This document shows positions 1 through 7,429 of a stretch of 64,000 nucleotides of DNA, in pieces (positions within the stretch are counted from its first letter, which is position 1; each line of letters opens with the position of its first letter). Where the stretch lies: the NCBI GenBank assembly GCA_016930535.1, contig JAFGGN010000028.1, positions 1-64,000 on the forward strand, written 5' to 3'. The position numbers and the translations under genes were made by a program. This DNA comes from a bacterium (GTDB lineage Bacteria > Zhuqueibacterota > QNDG01 > JAFGCO01). Below the pieces are notes generated by a model. The model did no database searches, was not told where the DNA came from, and worked only from the letters and a program-made list of their open reading frames with translations.

Positions 1-1
1 A

Positions 2-259
2 AAATGGACCTGGTATCAAAAAATGGGAAATTTCCCATGTAAATCCTTGTTTTTTGGTTTAACTATTTTTTATCTTGGACAGCAGTGGCTCGTATTAAAA
101 CCGGAACTGGGCATGCAGCTGAAGGCATTTACGGAGAAATTCACCTATGACGCTGAATGGAAACCCAGCAGGAGTACACGCTGGCGGTTTGTCATCACCG
201 GTATCTTTATAGAGATCATTTTCCTTTTCATTCTGATATTTTACTGGGTCCGTAAATAA
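2..259 (+). CDS. C-terminal end of an unrecognised membrane protein (partial)
   Basis: The reading frame is open from the window edge to a TAA at 257-259, so this is the last ~85 residues of a protein that begins upstream. An internal ATG at 23 gives 78 residues but has no convincing ribosome binding site. The tail has a hydrophobic stretch around K-S-L-F-F-G-L-T-I-F, an amphipathic middle, and a strongly hydrophobic segment near the end (F-I-E-I-I-F-L-F-I-L-I-F-Y) followed by W-V-R-K, which looks like a final transmembrane helix with a short positive tail. I do not recognise the family. A perfect 11-bp hairpin follows 15 bases after the stop. Confidence 0.5.
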   Translation, partial: KWTWYQKMGNFPCKSLFFGLTIFYLGQQWLVLKPELGMQLKAFTEKFTYDAEWKPSRSTRWRFVITGIFIEIIFLFILIFYWVRK

Positions 260-273
260 CACATGGAAATAGG

Positions 274-305
274 GACAGGCCGTTCAAAAAGCGAAACGGC
301 CTGTC
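274..305 (+). terminator. Hairpin after the first gene
   Basis: A perfect 11-bp inverted repeat (GACAGGCCGTT at 274-284, AACGGCCTGTC at 295-305) with a 10-base loop. It is followed by TTGGG rather than a T-run, so it is either a weak or Rho-assisted terminator or an RNA-stabilising hairpin. The following 154 bases to the next gene are AT-rich and hold no other clear element. Confidence 0.55.
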
Positions 306-459
306 TTGGGAGGGAGAGAGTTATGGTTGCGAACGTGTTTCTTTACCATTCATCAATTTAACAACGGCAGCCCTTATTTGGTTTCAAAATAAATGCATAT
401 TTATATTTTTAATAACAGCAGACAACATAACAGCCGTCCGGTCAGCGAAACCGACTGAA

Positions 460-1197
460 ATGAATCGAAAGGCCCTCAGATATTGCCGGGGAGTATTCCT
501 GCCTGCTTTGTTCATGGCCTTCATGGCGCATGCACAAATCCGTTCGTATGCCTTTAAAAAACACGCGGATCCTGTCCTGATATGCAGCGGACTGACTCTT
601 CACGCGATGGCACTCCGGTTGCAGAACCACTCGCAGCCGCTGGATACCAGCAATCTGGATATACGCAGCATCAATTTTGCGGATGCCTGGGCATGCGAAC
701 CGCAGCGTCCGGCTCTGGCCTCGGTCAGTGATGCACTGCTCCTTGTATGTACTGCCGCGCCCTATATCATTGCATACCGGTCCGGTCATTCCGTTGAAGA
801 CAGGGGATGCCGTATGATGGTCGCCTGTGAGGCGCAGCTGTTGACCTCGGGTCTATGTTTTGTCGTAAAAGAAGTGACACGCCGTCCGAGGCCCTATGTG
901 TATCATACGCCGGCACCGCTTGTTTCCTCCCTCGGCCATAATGCAGCCCGGTCCTTTTTTTCCGGTCATGCAGCGACAGCTTTCTGCAGCGCAGCGATAT
1001 CGGCCTGCTTTTCCGGACATGCGGGCAGGCACAGGCATGACCGGACGACCTGGGTGCCGCTGTTCGGGATCTGTGCAGTTTCCACCTCGCTGCTCAGAGT
1101 CTGGTCCGGCATGCATTTTCCGACAGATGTCATTGCCGGCGTTATCACAGGATCACTTATTGGATATGCATTGCCTGAAATACATGACGACAACTGA
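460..1197 (+). CDS. PAP2-family phosphatase, exported or membrane-bound
   Basis: A 245-residue protein of the PAP2 (type 2 phosphatidic acid phosphatase) superfamily, which hydrolyses lipid phosphates such as phosphatidic acid or undecaprenyl pyrophosphate at the membrane. The three-part signature is visible: K-E-V-T-R-R-P-R-P-Y (motif 1), S-F-F-S-G-H-A (motif 2, with S-G-H) and R-V-W-S-G-M-H-F-P-T-D (motif 3, with the R, H and D of the charge relay). The first ~26 residues (hydrophobic, ending A-H-A-Q) look like a signal peptide or anchor. The start at 460 has no clear Shine-Dalgarno sequence, so it is less certain than the frame. The substrate cannot be told. The GH13 gene begins 12 bases downstream, suggesting co-transcription. 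Confidence 0.85.
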   Translation: MNRKALRYCRGVFLPALFMAFMAHAQIRSYAFKKHADPVLICSGLTLHAMALRLQNHSQPLDTSNLDIRSINFADAWACEPQRPALASVSDALLLVCTAAPYIIAYRSGHSVEDRGCRMMVACEAQLLTSGLCFVVKEVTRRPRPYVYHTPAPLVSSLGHNAARSFFSGHAATAFCSAAISACFSGHAGRHRHDRTTWVPLFGICAVSTSLLRVWSGMHFPTDVIAGVITGSLIGYALPEIHDDN

Positions 1198-1209
1198 AAA
1201 CAGGATTCT

Positions 1210-3426
1210 ATGATTATTTATGCAAAAATTCAACATTCCGACCTGATCGAAGTCTGTGTTCAAAATGGTCATAACTTATCGATTCAGGATTTTTCGATTG
1301 TCCCGGATCTGAGAATCCTGGAATTGAAACAGGAAGGCGATGTTTATTACCTGACCACCGAAAATTGCGACCTGACATCCGCCTATCAGCTGAAGGTGAA
1401 AGGTGCAGGGGAAAAATCCATAGAACCGGATGGAATTCTTGATGGATTCTTTTCGTCAAAATCGCTCGGGCATACGGTAAACGGAACGCTGCATTATTTC
1501 CGTCTGTTCGCACCCAGGGCAAAATGGGTCTCACTCGTTTTATTCAGCAGCATCCGGGATCATTGTGATCATCAGATCCGAATGCATCGGGATGAAGACG
1601 GCGTTTGGGAGACTTCTCTGGATAATCTCGGCGACTGGAAGTATTATGGATATCGATTGGACGGCCCGGATGATGAAACCGAAATATTCGATCCATCGGT
1701 TGTCATTGCGGATCCTTTTTCAAGAGCGGTGACCACACTGAATCATTTTTTACATCCGTCCAAATCACTGCTGTATCCGCCCGAAAAATTTGATTGGGAA
1801 GACGATGCCTGGATAGCGGTTCCCATGGCGGATCTGATCATATATGAACTGCATGTGCGTGACATGACCATGCACGCGTCATCCGGAGTCCACGCGGATC
1901 TGAAGGGATCGTATCTGGGTATGATTGACAAGGAGGGTACAGGCGGCATCTCACATCTGCTGAAACTGGGTGTCAACTGCGTGGAGCTGATGCCGATCCA
2001 GGAGTTTGGTAACATCGAGGTGGATTATCGGAACGAACATCTCGATGTTTATAATGACTGGAATGCATACGAAAGAAATCATTGGGGTTACATGACCACT
2101 TTCTTTTTCGCACCGGAATCCTATTACGCCACAGGTTCCAGCATGACGCCGCATGAGGTGAACGGGCAGGACGGCCGGGCCGTTGCAGAATTGAAAACAA
2201 TGATCAGGGAATTTCATCGTCATGGTATCGCAGTGATCATGGATGTGGTATACAATCATGTTTCCCAGTACGATCAGAATCCGTTCAAATTCATCGATAA
2301 AAAATACTATTTTCGTCTGGATCAGGATCAAAACTTTCTGTCGGAAAGCGGCTGCGGTAATGATTTTAAAACCGAACGCCCGATGGTCAGAAATCTGATC
2401 GTGGAAAGCCTGATCTACTGGATGACGGAATATCATGTCGACGGATTCCGTTTTGACCTTGCCCCCTTGATCGATTCCGGCACCCTCAGTATGCTGACAA
2501 AGGCATTGCGCGAACTGAATCCGGACGTGATACTCATTGCCGAACCATGGGGCGGCGGCAGATACGATCTGTCCGGTTTCTCAAGACTGGGATGGGGTGC
2601 ATGGAACGATCTTTTTCGTAATCATATCAAGGGACAGAATCCATTCAATGGGTTGGGGCTGATTTTCGGATATTTCTGGAACAATCAGAACATCACGTAT
2701 ATTTATAACCTGATTTCCGGATCGCTTCAGAAAGGCGGCGGTCCTTTCAGGGAAGTCGGACATGCCGTGAATTATCTGGAATCCCATGATGATCATTCAC
2801 TCGGCGATTTCATCAGGATCGGTCTTCATGAAGTCGATCCCAAACAGCCCGTAAAAGACATGGCCGCACATATCCTATTGTCCGAAAAACAGATGAGAGC
2901 CAATAAACTTGCGGCGCTCTGCCTGTTCTCCTCCATGGGCGCTGTCATGATTCACGCGGGTCAGGAATTCGGCCGGAGCAAAGTGATCGCACAGTCCGGA
3001 AAACCAGGTACCAATCCCGGTTTCATCGACCATAACAGTTATAACAAGGATGATGAAACCAACTGGATCAATTATAAGCATATGGAAGCGAACCGGGATC
3101 TGGTGGATTATTATGCCGGTTTGATCCGTATCAGAAGAAAGTATCTGAACCTGAAAACATTGAAAAGGACCGCTCCGCGGTTCCTTCAATCGCCCAATCC
3201 GCTGCTTCTGGCTTACAAACTCGATTGTATTCAGGACAGACAAATACTTTTCCTGATCAATTGTCATCCCGATGAATCGGTCACCGTATCACTGCATGAG
3301 GGACCTTGGCAGGTGCTTGCGGACGAAAGAAAAGCCCAGGATACCCCGCTCAGAAGACTGAATTCGGGTACGGTAACCGTACAGTCGTGTACAGGGATGA
3401 TTCTGATGCGCAATCAACTGCTGTGA
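1210..3426 (+). CDS. GH13 pullulanase/isoamylase-type glycogen debranching enzyme
   Basis: A 738-residue alpha-amylase-superfamily enzyme that probably hydrolyses alpha-1,6 branches of glycogen or pullulan. An N-terminal beta-rich region (to ~residue 110) and a CBM48-like part (L-H-Y-F-R-L-F-A-P-R-A onward) precede the (beta/alpha)8 barrel. The four conserved regions are present: D-V-V-Y-N-H at 345-350, G-F-R-F-D with the nucleophile Asp416, A-E-P-W with the acid/base Glu445, and S-H-D-D with the stabilising Asp527. The Y-L-E-S-H-D-D form of region IV and the A-E-P-W-G-G-G form of region III fit type I pullulanases better than alpha-amylases. There is no signal peptide, so it acts in the cytoplasm, most likely on stored glycogen. 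GlgX-like activity is the alternative. Confidence 0.88.
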   Translation: MIIYAKIQHSDLIEVCVQNGHNLSIQDFSIVPDLRILELKQEGDVYYLTTENCDLTSAYQLKVKGAGEKSIEPDGILDGFFSSKSLGHTVNGTLHYFRLFAPRAKWVSLVLFSSIRDHCDHQIRMHRDEDGVWETSLDNLGDWKYYGYRLDGPDDETEIFDPSVVIADPFSRAVTTLNHFLHPSKSLLYPPEKFDWEDDAWIAVPMADLIIYELHVRDMTMHASSGVHADLKGSYLGMIDKEGTGGISHLLKLGVNCVELMPIQEFGNIEVDYRNEHLDVYNDWNAYERNHWGYMTTFFFAPESYYATGSSMTPHEVNGQDGRAVAELKTMIREFHRHGIAVIMDVVYNHVSQYDQNPFKFIDKKYYFRLDQDQNFLSESGCGNDFKTERPMVRNLIVESLIYWMTEYHVDGFRFDLAPLIDSGTLSMLTKALRELNPDVILIAEPWGGGRYDLSGFSRLGWGAWNDLFRNHIKGQNPFNGLGLIFGYFWNNQNITYIYNLISGSLQKGGGPFREVGHAVNYLESHDDHSLGDFIRIGLHEVDPKQPVKDMAAHILLSEKQMRANKLAALCLFSSMGAVMIHAGQEFGRSKVIAQSGKPGTNPGFIDHNSYNKDDETNWINYKHMEANRDLVDYYAGLIRIRRKYLNLKTLKRTAPRFLQSPNPLLLAYKLDCIQDRQILFLINCHPDESVTVSLHEGPWQVLADERKAQDTPLRRLNSGTVTVQSCTGMILMRNQLL

Positions 3427-3444
3427 CACTTGAAGGAGGCATCG

Positions 3445-4599
3445 ATGCATAATTTTACATTTTTCAATAAAACACGGATCGTGTTCGGCAGGAATACCAT
3501 TGCTTCTCTCATGGATCTGACGCAACCTTATCATAAAATACTCATGGTCTATGGAGGCGGCTCCATCAAAAGGAACGGGATTTATGCCCGGGTTCAGGAT
3601 GCCCTTCAGGGAAAAACGGTGCTTGAATTCGGCGGAATCCTGCCGAATCCTGAATATGAGTTCTGCATGAGAACCGTTGAAATATGCATTCAGGAAAACG
3701 TGGACTTCATTCTTTCCGTGGGAGGGGGGTCCGTGCTGGATGCCGTGAAATTTGTCGCCTCGGCTGTTCGGTACAAGGGTGAGGATCCCTGGGATATTCT
3801 TGAAAAGGGAGCACCGGTATCCGAAGCACTCCCCATCGGCTGCGTTCTGACACTTCCGGCAACCGGTTCCGAAATGAACATGAATGCCGTGATTTCAAGA
3901 CAGGAAAAGGGACAGAAACTGGCATTTTCCAGTTCGGAAGTACTGCCGGTCTTTTCCATTCTGGACCCGGAGACGACATTCTCCCTGTCCCCGCATCAGA
4001 CAGGAAACGGAGTGGTGGATGCCTTCGTGCATGTGATGGAACAGTACCTGACTTATCCGGTCAACTCTCCGGTTCAGGACCGTTTTGCAGAAGGGATTCT
4101 TCTGACACTGATTGAAGAAGGACCAAAGGTCATGAAGACTCCTGACGATTATGATGTGCGGGCCAATATCATGTGGTGCTCGACCATGGCGCTGAATCAC
4201 CTGATCGGAAGCGGTGTGGTTCAGGACTGGACCACGCATATGATCGGACATGAACTGACAGCCAGATTCGGGCTGGATCATGCGAGAACCCTGGCCGTCG
4301 TGCTTCCTGCCGTCATGCGGCACCAGATGAAACAGAAACGTGAAAAACTGATCCAGTACGGAGAAAGGGTATGGAACCTGGCTGGAAACGAAGATGCCAT
4401 TGATTCTGCCATTTTAAAAACCAGGGCGTTTTTTGAACAAATGGGATTGCCCACAACGCTTGGGGATTACCATATATCCGTCCCGGAGTGCTACGGTATC
4501 GGCCGGATCCTGGTAGAACGCAACGGGAAAATAGGGGAGCGGCGGGATATCGGGCAGAGCGAAGTGGACGCCATATTGAAGCTGGCGGCGTCAGTCTGA
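3445..4599 (+). CDS. Iron-containing alcohol dehydrogenase, YqhD/BdhA type
   Basis: A 384-residue group III alcohol dehydrogenase that reduces aldehydes to alcohols, typically with NADPH in this subgroup. The nucleotide-binding segments Y-G-G-G-S-I-K-R-N-G (36-45) and S-V-G-G-G-S-V-L-D-A (91-100) are characteristic of YqhD and butanol dehydrogenases. Metal ligands are intact: Asp192 and His196 (V-D-A-F-V-H), His265 or its neighbour His269, and His279 (L-D-H-A). The ATG at 3445 is chosen because GAAGGAGG lies at 3432-3439; an in-frame TTG at 3430 would begin before that site. It opens a run of fermentation-type genes that ends with a second iron alcohol dehydrogenase at 6161. Confidence 0.9.
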   Translation: MHNFTFFNKTRIVFGRNTIASLMDLTQPYHKILMVYGGGSIKRNGIYARVQDALQGKTVLEFGGILPNPEYEFCMRTVEICIQENVDFILSVGGGSVLDAVKFVASAVRYKGEDPWDILEKGAPVSEALPIGCVLTLPATGSEMNMNAVISRQEKGQKLAFSSSEVLPVFSILDPETTFSLSPHQTGNGVVDAFVHVMEQYLTYPVNSPVQDRFAEGILLTLIEEGPKVMKTPDDYDVRANIMWCSTMALNHLIGSGVVQDWTTHMIGHELTARFGLDHARTLAVVLPAVMRHQMKQKREKLIQYGERVWNLAGNEDAIDSAILKTRAFFEQMGLPTTLGDYHISVPECYGIGRILVERNGKIGERRDIGQSEVDAILKLAASV

Positions 4600-4614
4600 A
4601 AGGAGCGTTTCACC

Positions 4615-4998
4615 GTGGATAATTATACGCTTGTGCGGCCGGAGCACCTGAATCACTATGGTGTTCTTTTCGGTGGCGCCCTGTTGAAATGGGTCGACGA
4701 GTATGCATGGCTGGCCGCTTCGCGGGATTTCCCGGGATGCCGTCTTGTCACAGTGGGTATGAACCGTATCGAATTCCGTGAGCAGGTGGCAAACGGCACC
4801 ATTCTGAGATTTCATATCAGGTTTCATTCACAGGGAAAAACATCCGTGACCTATTCGGTCAATGTCACGGCGGAGCCTGCGCAGCAAAATGAAGCCATAA
4901 CCGTTTTCAGCACGCAGGTCACACTGGTACGCATCGATGAACTGGGGAAAAAATGTCATCTTCCCCGGCATGTAACGCATCCTGAATGTGCCTCCTGA
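4615..4998 (+). CDS. Hotdog-fold acyl-CoA thioesterase
   Basis: A 127-residue hotdog protein like YciA/cytosolic acyl-CoA hydrolases, which cleave acyl-CoA to free acid and CoA. The helix motif H-Y-G-V-L-F-G-G-A-L-L-K-W-V-D-E carries the conserved G-G and acidic residue of this family, and the following beta-strands (F-R-E-Q-V-A-N-G-T-I-L-R-F) fit the fold. The GTG start at 4615 follows AAGGAGC at 4600-4606. It sits 15 bases after the alcohol dehydrogenase, so the two are likely co-transcribed and may act on overlapping acyl/aldehyde pools. The preferred chain length is unknown. Confidence 0.85.
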   Translation: MDNYTLVRPEHLNHYGVLFGGALLKWVDEYAWLAASRDFPGCRLVTVGMNRIEFREQVANGTILRFHIRFHSQGKTSVTYSVNVTAEPAQQNEAITVFSTQVTLVRIDELGKKCHLPRHVTHPECAS

Positions 4999-5047
4999 CC
5001 GGAGCACCGGGCGTGCGTGTTCATTTCATCAGACAGCGGAGGAAACC

Positions 5048-5788
5048 ATGAAAACCGACACACTGTTGGAAATTCTTCAGCAATGTCTCAAGATGGAAGG
5101 ACAGGCCATAAGGATTTATGCGCTTCTGGCGGAAAATGCTGCAGGTGAAGTCCAGGCTTTCTGGAAGGATATGACCGGCCAGGAAAAGGAACATGCACAA
5201 TACTGGCAGCTCCTGATTCATCTTGCCGAAGAAGGAAAAATCCGCAACATTTTCGATTATCCGGAACGTATTTTAAGTGAATTGAAGGGCGCTTCTCTGG
5301 AAGTGGACAAATTGGTTCAGCAAATCGATCCCGGCAATCTCGTCAATGCCTTCACCATTGCCTACATGCTCGAATTTACGTTGCTGCATCCCGCATTTCC
5401 TGCGCTTTTTTTATCCATGCGGTCAGTGACCGGCGACCGCTCCCCCGGTGACAGGTATCATGAGCATCTTCATAATCTGATCAGGGCATACCGGCTGTAT
5501 TCTCCCGGCGGCTCACCCTTCGAGCTGGTCGCTGATTTATCGGACAAACTGCTGCTGCGCAATGAACAGATTGCCGAACAATTGATGGAAATACGCCAGT
5601 TGCGCGGGCTGCTTCCCATATGCATGCATTGCAAGAATATCCGGACCGAAAAAGGCTTGTGGATCAGGGTTGAAAATTATATCGAGGCCCATTCGGAAGC
5701 CGAGTTCTCACACGGTATCTGCCCTGATTGTATTAAAAAATACTACGGCGAGTACTTTTCAGATGAGGATTTTCAGGATCAGGCCTGA
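5048..5788 (+). CDS. Ferritin-like domain fused to a Cys4 'response-regulator tail' motif
   Basis: A 246-residue protein of unusual build. Residues 1-~150 form a helical ferritin/rubrerythrin-like unit with candidate di-iron ligands in M-E-G-Q-A-I-R-I-Y, Q-E-K-E-H-A-Q-Y-W (an E-x-x-H) and Y-H-E-H-L. A short coiled-coil-like stretch (L-R-N-E-Q-I-A-E-Q-L-M-E-I) leads into residues 185-246, which carry L-P-I-C-x-x-C-K-x-I-R (Cys192, Cys195), an E-N-Y-I-E-A-H-S stretch and H-G-I-C-P-D-C (Cys225, Cys228). This tail is familiar from the ends of PAS and response-regulator proteins, where it looks like a small metal-binding unit. The ATG at 5048 has GCGGAGGA just upstream. Role unknown; iron, oxygen or redox sensing is a guess. 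Confidence 0.7.
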   Translation: MKTDTLLEILQQCLKMEGQAIRIYALLAENAAGEVQAFWKDMTGQEKEHAQYWQLLIHLAEEGKIRNIFDYPERILSELKGASLEVDKLVQQIDPGNLVNAFTIAYMLEFTLLHPAFPALFLSMRSVTGDRSPGDRYHEHLHNLIRAYRLYSPGGSPFELVADLSDKLLLRNEQIAEQLMEIRQLRGLLPICMHCKNIRTEKGLWIRVENYIEAHSEAEFSHGICPDCIKKYYGEYFSDEDFQDQA

Positions 5789-5861
5789 TGCGGTGTTTTG
5801 CGGATCAGGCCTGTTGTGCGCAGCGTGCATCCGTCAAATTACAATGAATACCGGAGGGCTT

Positions 5862-6170
5862 ATGATCATCGTTCATGTGCATATTCATGTCAGAGAGGAC
5901 TGCATCCAGGCGTTTATCGATGCATCCGTTGAAAATGCAGGACACAGCATCAGAGAGCCGGGGATCGTACGGTTTGATCTGATACGGAGACAGGACGATA
6001 CGCAACGGTTTGTTCTTGTCGAAATATACCGGTCCCAGGAGGATACGGTGAAACACAAGGAAACTGCACATTATCAGAAATGGCGCGACACGGTGGCCGA
6101 TATGATGGCCGAACCCCGTCAGGGTATACGGTACGACAATGTGTTTCCCGGTGATGATGCATGGCATTGA
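5862..6170 (+). CDS. Antibiotic-biosynthesis-monooxygenase (ABM) fold protein
   Basis: A 102-residue ferredoxin-like-fold protein of the ABM/YgiN/LsrG family. It shows the usual pattern: an opening strand M-I-I-V-H-V-H-I-H-V, the helix with N-A-G-H-S-I-R-E-P-G-I-V-R-F-D, then F-V-L-V-E-I-Y-R-S and K-H-K-E-T-A-H-Y-Q-K-W. Members act as small cofactor-free oxygenases or as isomerases such as LsrG, and many remain unassigned. The start at 5862 is preceded by CCGGAGGG at 5851-5858; the frame stays open further upstream but without family features. Its last 10 bases overlap the next alcohol dehydrogenase, indicating translational coupling and a possible link to aldehyde or quinone chemistry. Confidence 0.8.
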   Translation: MIIVHVHIHVREDCIQAFIDASVENAGHSIREPGIVRFDLIRRQDDTQRFVLVEIYRSQEDTVKHKETAHYQKWRDTVADMMAEPRQGIRYDNVFPGDDAWH

Positions 6171-7324
6171 GTTTTCATTTTGCCACGGCCGGTGAAATTG
6201 TTTTTTCGGCAGGCTGTGTACAGAAGCTGCCTGAAATGGCGGCACAATATGCAAAACGTGTGTTCCTGATAACCGGGGGAAATCCCGGCCGCTACCGTCA
6301 GCTCATCGATGCGGTGAACATGCGCTCAGAAATGCTTGTGTATCCGGTTTCCACGGAACCCACAATTGAAATGGTCACGGATGCGGCAGGCCAGGCGAGG
6401 GCATTCAGTGCCGGTCTGGTTATCGGCATCGGCGGAGGAAGTGTTCTGGATGCAGGCAAAGCCGTTTCCGCATTGCTGACCAATGACGGTGATCTGATGC
6501 AGTATCTTGAGGTTGTCGGTCTTTCACAGCCGATCCGAAAGAAACCATGTCCCTATATCGCCGTACCCACGACTGCCGGAACCGGGGCGGAAGTGACAAA
6601 AAATGCGGTGATTACTTCGGTCGGGCATCGCGTCAAAGTGAGTATGCGCCATCAGTGGATGATTCCGGATCATGCCGTCATCGATCCGGAACTGACTTTC
6701 TCCATGCCTCCTGAACTTACCGCTTCCACGGGACTGGATGCCCTGACACAGCTCATTGAGCCGTTCGTGACGTCTTACCATAATCCCCTGACAGATGCCC
6801 TGTGCCGGGAAGGACTGATCAGAGCCTCACGATCCCTGAAAACAGCGTATGATCACGGGGCTGATCCGGGCGCAAGAGAGGATATGGCAGTCGCCAGTCT
6901 CTTTGGCGGTCTGGCTCTGGCAAATGCAAAACTGGGTGCAGTGCATGGCATTGCCGGACCCCTGGGCGGACGGTTTTCAGTTTCACATGGAATCGTCTGC
7001 GCCAGGCTGCTGGCACCGGTTCTTCGGTCCAATATTCAGGTGCTCCGCGGCGATGAAAAACATCCTGGCCGGCTAGAACGATTCAGGGAACTGGCTGGCA
7101 TTGTTACCGGTGTTCCCGATGCGGATGCGGAAGAATCGGTTATTTGGATCGAGTCGTTGTGCCGGCACATGAAAATACCTCCTCTGTCCTCACAAGGTAT
7201 CCGGAGGAATGATTTCCCTTTCATCATCGACCAGTCCCTGAAATCCAGCAGTATGGCCGGGAATCCGGTTAAGCTGAGCAGGAAGGATCTGACGGAAATA
7301 CTTGAAAATGCCGTATTTTCATGA
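6161..7324 (+). CDS. Iron-type alcohol dehydrogenase with altered metal site
   Basis: A 387-residue group III alcohol dehydrogenase homologue. The NAD-binding G-I-G-G-G-S-V-L-D-A-G-K and the T-T-A-G-T-G-A-E-V-T segment are typical. At the metal site, Asp193, His262 and His276 are kept, but the position of the second ligand is Gln197 (D-A-L-T-Q instead of D-A-L-T-H), and the extra active-site His four residues after His262 is Gly266 (H-G-I-A-G-P). The enzyme therefore may bind a different metal, bind it weakly, or belong to a subfamily with changed chemistry. It overlaps the ABM-fold gene by 10 bases and ends the fermentation-type gene run. Confidence 0.85.
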   Translation: MALSFHFATAGEIVFSAGCVQKLPEMAAQYAKRVFLITGGNPGRYRQLIDAVNMRSEMLVYPVSTEPTIEMVTDAAGQARAFSAGLVIGIGGGSVLDAGKAVSALLTNDGDLMQYLEVVGLSQPIRKKPCPYIAVPTTAGTGAEVTKNAVITSVGHRVKVSMRHQWMIPDHAVIDPELTFSMPPELTASTGLDALTQLIEPFVTSYHNPLTDALCREGLIRASRSLKTAYDHGADPGAREDMAVASLFGGLALANAKLGAVHGIAGPLGGRFSVSHGIVCARLLAPVLRSNIQVLRGDEKHPGRLERFRELAGIVTGVPDADAEESVIWIESLCRHMKIPPLSSQGIRRNDFPFIIDQSLKSSSMAGNPVKLSRKDLTEILENAVFS

Positions 7325-7375
7325 TCCAAATATTTTCCACGTTCCGGACATTTATATTTGATATCTGTTAATTAA

Positions 7376-7403
7376 TTGATTAAATTATATGATTTGGTAA
7401 TAA
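7376..7403 (+). promoter_or_regulatory. Candidate promoter for the NfnAB-like gene
   Basis: The 105-base gap 7325-7429 is very AT-rich. TTGATT at 7376-7381 and TAATAA at 7398-7403 with a 16-base spacer resemble -35 and -10 boxes and would place transcription start ~20 bases upstream of the GTG at 7430, before the GGAG at 7416-7419. Promoter consensus in this lineage is not known, so this is tentative. Confidence 0.3.
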
Positions 7404-7429
7404 TTTAAACAGCATGGAGTTCTTTAAAA

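Noticed and set aside
3430..3444. Upstream TTG start for the first alcohol dehydrogenase
   Set aside because: It would place the start within the ribosome binding site GAAGGAGG; ATG at 3445 fits both spacing and family length.
5670..5861. 64-residue N-terminal extension of the ABM-fold protein
   Set aside because: It overlaps the end of the ferritin-like gene in another frame, matches no family part, and a good ribosome binding site precedes the ATG at 5862.
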